Shown here: piece by piece, positions 5,760 to 12,615 of the stretch
How positions within the stretch are numbered: position 1 is the stretch's first letter
Layout: every line of letters begins with the position of its first letter
Source: an uncultured Porphyromonadaceae bacterium
Lineage (GTDB): Bacteria; Bacteroidota; Bacteroidia; Bacteroidales; Muribaculaceae
NCBI GenBank assembly: GCA_947166165.1
Contig: CAMVDK010000022.1
Coordinates: 1-18,603, forward strand
Direction: 5' to 3'
Length of the DNA stretch: 18,603 nt
The notes under the pieces: generated by a model
Database searches by the model: none
Seen by the model: only the letters and a program-made list of their open reading frames with translations
Told to the model about the DNA's origin: nothing
Made by a program: the position numbers and the translations under genes

Positions 5760-8293
5760 TTCACCGCTTGCCGGGTGGTGACGCTCTCTTTGCCGAGGTA
5801 GTAGGCGCGGGCTTTGACCACGGTGGTGGCTGGTGGCAGGGCCACGGGGGCGGTCCATCGCGGCGAGCGCGGCGTGGGCTCGCTGCCGTCGAGGGTGTAG
5901 TGCACCACCACATCGGGATACTGGGTGTTGACCAGCAGCATGCCGCCGTCGATGCGGATTCCGGGCTGCCCGATGCGGAAGTTGTAGCCCATGCGGTCCA
6001 ATATAGGCAGCTCGCGTGTGCCTATTTTCAGGCTGTACTGGTGCATGGCGTCGAGATAGGCGGTGGTGTCGGCCAGGTTGCGGCTCCAGGCGGGTTCGGC
6101 GTTCCATCCGCGCTCCACGAGTCCGAGCACTTTGGGCAGTGCGAGCCGCTGCACCTGGTCGAAGTTGCGGATGGTCTCGGCCCAGAGCTGCCCCTGCACG
6201 CCCACGATGTTGGCCTTTTGTGTCAACGTGGGTTTGCCGGTGCCGCTGGCCGTCACGTCGATGGGTGTGCCGTCGGGCTGCGTGCGTGTGCTGGCGTAGA
6301 TGTTCCAGGGCAAGGCGCTCCACGAGTCCAGTTCGTCCACCTTTCCGCCCCAATGGAGCCCTTGCTCATCGGGGTGCCAGTTGTAGCCCATGTCGATGTA
6401 GAAGTTGGTGACGTTCGACAGGATGACGGGGTAGCCTTTGTCGGCGAGCTGGTAAGGCACCACGTCGCGCTTGCCCACGGTGCTCCATGCGTTGACACCG
6501 GCCACTCGCGGCTGCATGATGCGGTCGAACTCGGCGCTGTGGTTCTGAGCCACCTCCTGCCACCCCTCGATGCGGATGCCGCGGGCGTGGAGGATGTCGG
6601 TGACGCGGCGCAGGTAGTACTCGCTCACGGCGTGCTCGTCGGCCAGGTGCTCGCGCTGCATGAGCGCCTGCACGTCGGGAGACTGGCTCCAGGCTCCCGT
6701 GGCCACCTCGTCGCCACCCAGGTGAACCACCTCGAGCTTCAGCCCGGCTTCCTTATACATCTTGGCCAGTTCGTCGACCACTTTGGTCAGGAAACGGTAC
6801 ACGCCCTCGCTGGCCACGTTGAGCACGTTGTCGTGATAGCCCTGCGCCGAGGTGTAGGCCGAGGTGTTGCGTTCGTCCCAGAGCACGAAAACATTGGCCA
6901 GGGCGGGGTTGGAGGCGGCATAGCGCGCCTGGCGGGCTCGCATGGCCACGATGGCGGCGCGGGCATGGCCGGGGGTCTCGATTTCGGGAATCACCCGCAC
7001 GCCGCGCAGGCGGGCATAGCGCAGCAACTCGACGAACTGCTGGCGGGTGAGGTGGCCGTTGGCGCTCTGGGTGAGGTCGTCGGGATTGCCGTTGCCGTCG
7101 AAGATTTGCGTCAGGAACTGGCGCTCGTCGAGCGTGCACCCGCGCCGCGAGGCCACCTCGGTGAGCTCGGGCAGGCCGGGAATTTCGAGGCGCCAGGCCT
7201 CGTCGTCGGTGAAGTGGAACTGGAAGCGGTTGATTTTATAGTAGGCCAGCAGGTCGATGAACCGCTTGAGGTTGTCGAAGGTGGTGAAGTTGCGGGCCAC
7301 GTCGAGCATAAAGCCTCGCTGCGGCAGGTCGGGCCAGTCGCTCACCTGGGCATTTTGCAGGCGGTTGCTCTCGCAGTGGTCGATGGCGGCCACTAGGGTC
7401 TTGATGGCGTTGAGCGCCCCCTGCGTGCTGGCTCCCGTGAGCGTGATGCGGCCGTCGGCCACGCTGAGGGTGTAGTACTCGGGATTGGAGTTCAGACCCG
7501 GCTTCACCTGCACGGCGATCACCGTTTTCTGTCCGGCGGCGTTGTAGATGCCCCGGCGTTGCAGCTGTTCGGCAAGGAATTGCTTGAGGCGCTTGGCATC
7601 GCGGTCCCAGGGCTTCCACCAGGTGCCGCACTTGATGGTCACCAGGCTGGGCAGCTGCGTGTAGCCGTCGTGGATTTCTACCTGCTTGGGGGTGGGGAAG
7701 ATGTCGTAGTCGTTGCCGGTGTAGGCATCGCCGATGGCGTTGATGCGCTCGTTGTAGTTCCACATATAGTTGCCGTCGGGGTAGGGCACGCCGGGCCGCC
7801 ACTGCCGGGGCTGGTCGAGCGGGCCGTAGGTCAGGTCGACGGGCACGGGGTGGGCCGTGTCGCCGGCGCGCACCAGGTGCGCACCCTGGGGCCGGTAGCA
7901 ATAGTTGACGAAGGTGCCCTTCATCATCAGGTCGATGACGAGCGAGTCGCCGGGTGCCAGGGGCTGGTAGCGCGAGTTGGGCGTGAGGCGGTAGTAGGTG
8001 GTGGCCACCTCCTGGATGTCGATGGGGCAGTTGTCGGGCAGCCTGACGGTGCGCGAGAATTGGTTGAAGTAGAGCTGCCAGTCGGCCGTGAGGGCCACGT
8101 CGGCAGTGTTGCGCAGCACGAGCCGCGAGCTGTACCAGCCAGGCTCGGCGTCGTTGGCGCCCATGTCCCATCGGGCCGCGATGGGGCTTTGCGCGGCAAG
8201 GCTGATGGCGCACGCCGCCAGACACATCGAGGCAGCTGCCACGCGCAGGGTGGAGGCCATGGTGGGGAGGAGGAATCGGAGTTTTGGCATCAT
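5756..8293 (-). CDS. Beta-N-acetylhexosaminidase, GH20
   Basis: This 845-residue exported enzyme removes terminal GlcNAc/GalNAc residues. After the N-terminal signal (LAAC at 25-28 could be a lipobox, or cleavage could follow AISLAA) comes a chitobiase-type carbohydrate-binding domain (about 38-165, RWDMGANDAEPGWYSSRLVL). Next are a GH20b-like domain (about 195-320) and the GH20 barrel (about 325-735). The barrel shows GFMLDVARNF, FHFTDDEAWRLE and the catalytic HLGGDEV, with Asp528 and Glu529 as the substrate-assisted catalytic pair, plus QLWAE at 702-706. The C-terminus (about 775-845, HYTLDGSEPT) is the chitobiase C-terminal domain. Its size matches full four-domain hexosaminidases. It starts 48 nt after the transglycosylase stop and overlaps the decarboxylase start by 4 nt. 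The substrate could be peptidoglycan fragments, chitin oligomers or host glycans. Confidence 0.95.
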   Translation of the reverse strand: MMPKLRFLLPTMASTLRVAAASMCLAACAISLAAQSPIAARWDMGANDAEPGWYSSRLVLRNTADVALTADWQLYFNQFSRTVRLPDNCPIDIQEVATTYYRLTPNSRYQPLAPGDSLVIDLMMKGTFVNYCYRPQGAHLVRAGDTAHPVPVDLTYGPLDQPRQWRPGVPYPDGNYMWNYNERINAIGDAYTGNDYDIFPTPKQVEIHDGYTQLPSLVTIKCGTWWKPWDRDAKRLKQFLAEQLQRRGIYNAAGQKTVIAVQVKPGLNSNPEYYTLSVADGRITLTGASTQGALNAIKTLVAAIDHCESNRLQNAQVSDWPDLPQRGFMLDVARNFTTFDNLKRFIDLLAYYKINRFQFHFTDDEAWRLEIPGLPELTEVASRRGCTLDERQFLTQIFDGNGNPDDLTQSANGHLTRQQFVELLRYARLRGVRVIPEIETPGHARAAIVAMRARQARYAASNPALANVFVLWDERNTSAYTSAQGYHDNVLNVASEGVYRFLTKVVDELAKMYKEAGLKLEVVHLGGDEVATGAWSQSPDVQALMQREHLADEHAVSEYYLRRVTDILHARGIRIEGWQEVAQNHSAEFDRIMQPRVAGVNAWSTVGKRDVVPYQLADKGYPVILSNVTNFYIDMGYNWHPDEQGLHWGGKVDELDSWSALPWNIYASTRTQPDGTPIDVTASGTGKPTLTQKANIVGVQGQLWAETIRNFDQVQRLALPKVLGLVERGWNAEPAWSRNLADTTAYLDAMHQYSLKIGTRELPILDRMGYNFRIGQPGIRIDGGMLLVNTQYPDVVVHYTLDGSEPTPRSPRWTAPVALPPATTVVKARAYYLGKESVTTRQAVK

Positions 8294-8341
8294 ATCGGAT
8301 TTTGCTGGTTATTCTTGTGAACGGCCCGGGCGCGGCGCAGG

Positions 8342-9325
8342 TCAATCAACGGTCCACTTGGGGTTGTGGACCACCGTGCGGCGGGAACTGCGGTAGAGGT
8401 CGTCCTTCAAGGGGATGCGCACGCGGTAGGTCTTCCCGCTGGTGTTGGTGAGTTTGGAATTGCGGATCCAGGGGTTGGCCTCGCGCAGCTGTGCGTAGGA
8501 GAGTCCTTGCTGCTGTGCCCAGTCCACCCAGCTGGGCACCGACGTGCTGACCTCGACCTCGGTGTAGCGGATGGGCTGGTAGAGCTGGTTGCGGTGCAGG
8601 CGGTAGCCGTAGCGCTGCGGATTCTCCATGATGAGCTTGTAGGCCAGTATGCGGTACACGTAGCGGGTGGTCTCCTGGTTGATATAGAGGTCGAACGACG
8701 ACTGCTGGCCCTGCTTCGACAGTTCGCCGGATATGCGTCCCATGCCGGCGTTGTAGCTGGCGGCTGCGGTGGCCCAGTCGCCATACTTGGCATAGGCCGC
8801 CTTGAGGTATCGGCAGGCGGCCACGGCGCTGCGCTCGGGGTCGTAACGCTCGTCGACGTCGTCGTTCACCTCGAGGCCGTACTGCCGTGCGGTCTCGGCC
8901 AGCAGCTGCCACATTCCGGCGGCTTTGGCCGAGGAGTAGGCTCCCGGGTCGAGCACGCTCTCGGTGCAGGCCAGGTAGAGGAAGTCGGTGGGCACGCCCT
9001 CGTCGCGCAGAATCTTTTCGAGCGGCGCAAAGTAGCGGTTGGCGCGCTTGAGGCAGAGCAGCATGCTCGTCTGCCCGTAGACGATGGCGGTGAGCTCGCG
9101 GTCGAGCCGCTCGGCCATGTCGACGCGGTCGAAACTGATGGTCTTCCCGGCAAAGGATACGCTGGTGGGCACCTCGGGCACGACCACGGTGAGGGGGGCG
9201 TCGGCCTTGCTGACTGTGAGCGGGTTGCTGTAGGTGGGTTTGAGTTGTGCGCTCGCCGCCAGAGGGCCGATGCTGCAGATGGCCGCCAGTGTCGCCAGAC
9301 GCACGTGTCTCCATTCGAGTTTCAT
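8342..9325 (-). CDS. MltD-like lytic transglycosylase (SLT domain plus LysM-like C-terminus)
   Basis: The 327-residue periplasmic enzyme cleaves the MurNAc-GlcNAc bond of peptidoglycan. It has a signal peptide (RLATLAAICSIGPLAASA, about 9-26). The GH23/SLT domain (about 85-235) contains the catalytic Glu122 in TESVLDPGAYSSAKAAGMWQ (the family's ES...AxSxAGMWQ motif) and ATAAASYNAGMGR at about 186-197. The C-terminal segment SWVDWAQQQGLSYAQLREAN with TYRVRIP (about 265-305) resembles the single divergent LysM-type module of Bacteroidota MltD homologues. ATG at 9325 was chosen because it directly precedes the signal peptide; a longer frame would translate intergenic repeats. It is the first gene of the probable operon with the hexosaminidase and decarboxylase, and the repeat-bearing leader is about 100 nt long. 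Confidence 0.9.
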   Translation of the reverse strand: MKLEWRHVRLATLAAICSIGPLAASAQLKPTYSNPLTVSKADAPLTVVVPEVPTSVSFAGKTISFDRVDMAERLDRELTAIVYGQTSMLLCLKRANRYFAPLEKILRDEGVPTDFLYLACTESVLDPGAYSSAKAAGMWQLLAETARQYGLEVNDDVDERYDPERSAVAACRYLKAAYAKYGDWATAAASYNAGMGRISGELSKQGQQSSFDLYINQETTRYVYRILAYKLIMENPQRYGYRLHRNQLYQPIRYTEVEVSTSVPSWVDWAQQQGLSYAQLREANPWIRNSKLTNTSGKTYRVRIPLKDDLYRSSRRTVVHNPKWTVD

Positions 9326-9340
9326 AGCTTTCTTTAAATT

Positions 9341-9412
9341 CACAATGCACAATTCACAATGCACAATTTGCGATGCACAATTTGCGGTGCACACTGCACA
9401 ATTTCGTGACGC
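9341..9412. repeat. GCACAAT 7-bp repeat, copy B, in the transglycosylase leader
   Basis: The plus strand shows alternating CACAATG/CACAATT 7-mers (9341-9368), then two longer variants with TTTGCGATG and TTTGCGGTG inserts and a degenerate tail. The array lies between the transglycosylase start (9325) and its putative promoter (9431-9464), so it would be transcribed in the 5' leader, reading AATTGTGCA on the mRNA. Confidence 0.8.
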
Positions 9413-9430
9413 ACATTATATATTAAGGTG

Positions 9431-9464
9431 CAAAGTTAATGAATTAATTGCAGTTGGCCACAAA
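9431..9464 (-). promoter_or_regulatory. Putative promoter of the transglycosylase operon
   Basis: The minus strand reads TTTG (9464-9461), 22 nt, then TAACTTTG (9438-9431), an exact -7 consensus. The spacer is slightly longer than the common 19-21 nt. Transcription would start about 100 nt before the ATG at 9325, placing the GCACAAT repeat inside the leader. Confidence 0.5.
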
Positions 9465-9516
9465 GAAAGGGTGGAAAAGAGCATTTTCGCCGAAAAGAGC
9501 CGTTTTTTGTGAGCAT

Positions 9517-10695
9517 TCACCGTATGGCGGCTTCGAGCTGGCGCATGGCCTGCTCGAGCACACTGTGCGGACAACCCATGTTGATGCGGGCGTGGCACAA
9601 CCCCGGTTCGCCGTATATCGCTCCGTCGTTCAGTGCCAGGTGGGCGCGGTCGACGAGCAGGTCGATGACTTGTTCGTGCGTCATGCCCAGCCCGGTGAAG
9701 TCGAGCCACACCAGGTAGGATGCCTGCGGACGTATGGCCTCGACACCTGGAATGCGGTCGTGGCAGTATTGCACCACATAGTCGACGTTGCCCTCGATGT
9801 AGGCGATGCACTCCTCGAGCCATTGCGCGCCGTGGCGGTAGGCTGCCTCGGTGGCCACAAGGGCCACAATGTTGGAGTTGCACACCTCGTTCACCTCAAT
9901 CCATTTGAAGAATGGCTTGCGCAGCTCGGGATTCTTGATCACCAGCCATGTGCTCTTGAAGCCGGCTATGTTGAACGTCTTGCTCGGGGCTCCGCAGGTG
10001 ATGGTGACGGCGGCAGCGTCGTCGCTCACGGTGGCCGTGGGGGTGTGGTGGTGGCCGTAGAGCATGATGTCGCCAAACACCTCGTCACTGAACAGCAGCA
10101 CGCCGTGGCGGCGGGCCAGTGCGGCCACGCGACGCAGCACGTCGGCCGGCCAGGCGATGCCGATGGGGTTCTGCGGGTTGCACACCACCATCAGCGCCGG
10201 GTGCTCCTGCTCGAAGATGCGCTCCAGCTCGTCGAGGTTCATGGTGTAGAAGCCGTCGGGGGTGTGCACCAGGTTGTTGCACACAGGCACACGTCCGTTG
10301 CCTACAATCACCTCGCGGAAGTCGAAGTAGACCGGCGGCTGAATCACAATCTTGTCGCCCGGGCGGGTGAAGTGGTTCACCACCATGCCAAATGCGGTCA
10401 CGCCGCCAGGGATGAAGGTGACCTCGTCGCGCGTGAATTCGAAGGCGTTATGCTCGCGTTGCCAGTCGATGATGGCTTGCCAGTAGTCGTCGTAGAGGCA
10501 GGTGTAGCCGTAGATGGGGTGGTGTTGCAGACGGTTCACGATGGCCTCGGTGATGTCGGGGCAAACGGCGAAGTCCATGTCGGCAATCCAGAGTGGCAGC
10601 AGGTCGTCGCGGCCGAATTCTTGACGGAGAAGGTCGGTTTTTTTACACCGTGTGCCGCGGCGGTCGATGCAGTGGTCAAAATTGTATTTTCCCAT
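9517..10695 (-). CDS. patB: MalY/PatB-type cystathionine beta-lyase (fold-I aminotransferase family)
   Basis: The 392-residue cytosolic PLP enzyme is likely a C-S beta-lyase that cleaves cystathionine to homocysteine, pyruvate and ammonia in methionine biosynthesis. It begins MGKYNFDHCIDRRGTRCKK, with LPLWIADMDFAVCP at about 33-46, a MalY/PatB hallmark. Other landmarks are FIPGGV (94-99), NPQNPIG (173-179), SDEVFGD with PLP-binding Asp204, APSKTFNIAG with Schiff-base Lys239, and a C-terminal ARINMGCP containing the carboxylate-binding Arg. Its length is typical. The divergently transcribed dapF and the nearby asd fit an aspartate-family amino-acid neighbourhood. A plain aminotransferase is less likely because of the WIADMDF and SKTFNIAG signatures; L-cysteine desulfhydrase side activity is possible. 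Confidence 0.88.
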   Translation of the reverse strand: MGKYNFDHCIDRRGTRCKKTDLLRQEFGRDDLLPLWIADMDFAVCPDITEAIVNRLQHHPIYGYTCLYDDYWQAIIDWQREHNAFEFTRDEVTFIPGGVTAFGMVVNHFTRPGDKIVIQPPVYFDFREVIVGNGRVPVCNNLVHTPDGFYTMNLDELERIFEQEHPALMVVCNPQNPIGIAWPADVLRRVAALARRHGVLLFSDEVFGDIMLYGHHHTPTATVSDDAAAVTITCGAPSKTFNIAGFKSTWLVIKNPELRKPFFKWIEVNEVCNSNIVALVATEAAYRHGAQWLEECIAYIEGNVDYVVQYCHDRIPGVEAIRPQASYLVWLDFTGLGMTHEQVIDLLVDRAHLALNDGAIYGEPGLCHARINMGCPHSVLEQAMRQLEAAIR

Positions 10696-10746
10696 TTTTT
10701 ATTGGTAGTGTTGAGTTGTCAAAGTTCATAATAATGCTATGGAGAG

Positions 10747-10777
10747 CAAAAGTAGTGCATTCACGGCCTACGGCAAA
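10747..10777 (-). promoter_or_regulatory. Bacteroidota-type promoter for patB
   Basis: The minus strand carries TTTG (10777-10774), then 19 nt, then TACTTTTG (10754-10747), an exact match in sequence and spacing to the Bacteroidota primary-sigma promoter. The leader to the ATG at 10695 would be about 45 nt. The region 10696-10993 between patB and dapF holds the two divergent promoters and one short repeat copy; nothing else was recognised. Confidence 0.65.
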
Positions 10778-10889
10778 GCCCTGCCATGTGTTTTTATTCT
10801 TTTTTGGCGAAAAGGATGCGATAGCCGAAATCTTTGTAAACAATCAATAAAAATGCATTCGAAACCTGCGCTGCTTGCGGTTTTATTCA

Positions 10890-10897
10890 TATCTTTG
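10890..10897 (+). promoter_or_regulatory. -7 element for dapF
   Basis: TATCTTTG matches TAnnTTTG exactly. No good -33 TTTG lies about 19 nt upstream. Transcription from here would exclude the ATGs upstream of this element and leave a leader of about 90 nt that includes the GCACAAT repeat at 10932-10950. Confidence 0.5.
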
Positions 10898-10931
10898 CAT
10901 CGGAAACGCTTTCGAGGCTGTTGCAATTCTC

Positions 10932-10950
10932 AATGCACAATGCACAATTG
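10932..10950. repeat. GCACAAT repeat, short copy C, in the dapF leader
   Basis: The plus strand reads AATGCACAATGCACAATTG here: two full GCACAAT units of the dispersed 7-bp family. It sits between the dapF -7 element and the dapF start codon. Confidence 0.7.
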
Positions 10951-10993
10951 GGAATGCTTGATGCGCCTTGAGGCTGAAATTTATGGTGAGATG

Positions 10994-11827
10994 ATGAGCG
11001 ATAAAGTACATTTTGTGAAAATGCATGGCGTGGGCAACGACTACATCTTTGTCGACACCACCCAGTTTCCCATTCCCGACCCCGAGAAGGCGGCCATCGT
11101 CTGGAGCCGCCCCCACATGGGCGTGGGCAGCGACGGCCTGGTGCTGATAGGGCGCTCCTCGGTGCCCGAAGCCGACTTCACCATGCGCATCTTCAACGCC
11201 GACGGCTCGGAGGGCATGATGTGTGGCAACGCCAGCCGATGCATCGGCAAGTACGTCTACGAGCGTGGGCTGACGCGGCTCACCGCCGTCAGGCTGCTCA
11301 CGGCCTCGGGCGTGAAGACGCTGCAACTCACCGTCGGCGCCGATGGCCTGGTGGAGAGCGTGGCGGTGGATATGTCGGCACCGGAGCTGGAGCGGGCCGA
11401 CCAGTACCGCCCCGGCGATGGCGAAGGGCTGCCCGAAGGCGTGTTCGTGTCGATGGGCAACCCGCACTATGTGGTTTTTGTCGACGATGTCGAGGCCGTC
11501 GATGTGGCCGCCCGCGGGGCACTGCTGGAGCGGCACGCTTGCTTTCCCGACCGATGCAACATCGAGTTCGCCCAGGTGCTGCTTGGCGGCATCCGCATGC
11601 GCGTGTGGGAGCGTGGCAGCGGCATCACCCTGGCGTGCGGCACAGGCGCCTGCGCCACGGCGGTGGCGGCAGCCGTCAGCGGGCGGTGCGGCCGCAGCAC
11701 CGACGTCGTCATGGACGGCGGCACGCTCCATGTGGAATGGCGCCAGAGCGACGGCCACGTGGTGCTCACCGGGCCGGCCACCATCGTCTACGAAGGCGAC
11801 ATCGACTTGCCCCATTCGGGCGATTGA
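10994..11827 (+). CDS. dapF: Diaminopimelate epimerase
   Basis: The 277-residue cytosolic enzyme converts LL- to meso-diaminopimelate for lysine and peptidoglycan synthesis, without cofactor, using two cysteines. The N-terminus VHFVKMHGVGNDYIFVD is the canonical DapF opening. The first catalytic cysteine, Cys77, lies in FNADGSEGMMCGNASRC, and the second, Cys215, in ERGSGITLACGTGAC, with MGNPHYV at 154-160 between them. The first motif has Ala-Ser where many homologues have Gly followed by another residue. Length is normal. The start is ambiguous: tandem ATGs at 10991 and 10994 begin just before the conserved region, and an in-frame ATG at 10961 is also possible. An even longer frame from 10739 would translate the promoter and repeat and is unlikely. 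It is monocistronic and divergent from patB. Confidence 0.95.
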   Translation: MSDKVHFVKMHGVGNDYIFVDTTQFPIPDPEKAAIVWSRPHMGVGSDGLVLIGRSSVPEADFTMRIFNADGSEGMMCGNASRCIGKYVYERGLTRLTAVRLLTASGVKTLQLTVGADGLVESVAVDMSAPELERADQYRPGDGEGLPEGVFVSMGNPHYVVFVDDVEAVDVAARGALLERHACFPDRCNIEFAQVLLGGIRMRVWERGSGITLACGTGACATAVAAAVSGRCGRSTDVVMDGGTLHVEWRQSDGHVVLTGPATIVYEGDIDLPHSGD

Positions 11828-11892
11828 CGAAAGATTTAGGCCGATTGGTGCGTTTTTCACGGCGAGATGTGGCGTGTTTGCGAAAAAAGCTA

Positions 11893-11900
11893 TAACTTTG
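11893..11900 (+). promoter_or_regulatory. -7 element for the small secreted protein
   Basis: TAACTTTG matches TAnnTTTG exactly, 38 nt before the ATG at 11939. A TTTG at 11877-11880 is too close (12 nt) to be a normal -33 box. Confidence 0.45.
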
Positions 11901-11938
11901 CAGTCGAGTAGGGTTATTCTATAATAATTATAAGCGAA

Positions 11939-12475
11939 ATGAAAAAGATTCTTTATCTGCTCATCGCAGCGCTGCTGCTGTGCATCGGTTCGGCCAACGC
12001 GGCGCCTCAGAAGAAGAAATCGCATGCCCGCAAGGCTCCCGCCGCCCGCGCGGCGGTGACCCCGGCCAACTTCACGGGCACCTACACCAACAGCTACAGC
12101 GACGGCGTGGGCGGCGTGTGCACCCACCTGCTGACGGTGGAATTCGACGAAGCCACCGGCAAGGTGACCGGCAAGCACACCAACGAGAGTGGCGTGGAAC
12201 GCGCCTACCACGGCACGCTGCAAGGCGGCAAGCTGGTGTGCGTCTACGACGAGGATGGCGACGAATTCGCCACCATGTCGCTTATCGACGCCAACACCAT
12301 CAAGCTCGAAGGCTTCACGGGCACGTTCAAGCGCGGAGCCGCCACGAGTGTCACGCCGGCCTACAGCGGCTCATCGACCGAGGCCTATGTCGACCCGGCC
12401 TACGAGCAGCTGAAGCAGCACCTCGAGCAGCAGAAAGCGCAGCAACCGCAACAGCAGCAAGCTGGCGACAAGTGA
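11939..12475 (+). CDS. Small secreted protein of unknown function with Gln-rich tail
   Basis: The 178-residue protein has a clear signal peptide (MKKILYLLIAALLLCIGSANA, cleavage near residue 21-22). A basic stretch follows (QKKKSHARKAPAARAA). The compact core, about residues 40-135, is beta-rich: FTGTYTNSYSDGVGG, HLLTVEFDEATGKVTG, YHGTLQGGKLVCVYDEDGDE, NTIKLEGFTGTFKRG. The repeated short strands resemble small lipocalin- or beta-barrel-like periplasmic domains, but I cannot name the family. The C-terminus is a Gln-rich, probably coiled or disordered tail (EQLKQHLEQQKAQQPQQQQ). It has its own -7 element and is followed by an inverted repeat that may end transcription. Export is well supported; function is unknown. 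Confidence 0.8.
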   Translation: MKKILYLLIAALLLCIGSANAAPQKKKSHARKAPAARAAVTPANFTGTYTNSYSDGVGGVCTHLLTVEFDEATGKVTGKHTNESGVERAYHGTLQGGKLVCVYDEDGDEFATMSLIDANTIKLEGFTGTFKRGAATSVTPAYSGSSTEAYVDPAYEQLKQHLEQQKAQQPQQQQAGDK

Positions 12476-12511
12476 AAAAAACAGACACGAGTTTTCACGA
12501 AAAAGCACGAC

Positions 12512-12567
12512 AGCGAGTGGGCAAGTGAACATGCACAGTGATGCACGATTTGCGATGCCCACTCGCT
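12512..12567 (+). terminator. Inverted repeat with 12-bp perfect stem, possible terminator
   Basis: AGCGAGTGGGCA (12512-12523) is perfectly complementary to TGCCCACTCGCT (12556-12567). The 32-nt loop contains degenerate GCACAAT-type repeat (ATGCACAGTGATGCACGATTTGCGATGC region). The stem is GC-rich and sits 37 nt after the secreted-protein stop. It is followed by only TTTG, so intrinsic termination would be weak. It could instead be an RNA structural or regulatory element before the nucleoside kinase. Confidence 0.55.
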
Positions 12568-12615
12568 TTGTATACGTCAATCCATATTATCACAAACAGT
12601 AAATGCCATTAGCCC

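Noticed and set aside
4584..6353. A decarboxylase start far upstream at 6353, which would make a 589-residue fusion
   Set aside because: The extra N-terminal 198 residues lie inside the hexosaminidase gene in another frame and are Arg/His/Ala-rich. Similarity to the family begins right after the GTG at 5759.
5768..7396. A 542-codon open frame opposite the GH20 gene
   Set aside because: It is His/Val/Gly-rich shadow sequence caused by high-GC codon usage; the GH20 frame carries the catalytic motif and complete domain order.
9341..9412. CRISPR array or tRNA in the repeat-rich intergenic regions
   Set aside because: Units are 7 or 9 bp with no 25-40 bp direct repeats separated by unique spacers, no cas genes are present, and no cloverleaf was found.
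9517..10695. LL-diaminopimelate aminotransferase (dapL), suggested by the neighbouring dapF
   Set aside because: The WIADMDF and APSKTFNIAG signatures and length point to MalY/PatB C-S lyases rather than DapL.
10739..10993. A longer N-terminus for dapF starting at 10739
   Set aside because: It would translate the patB promoter, the dapF -7 element and the GCACAAT repeat; the conserved DapF N-terminus starts at VHFVKMHGVGNDY.
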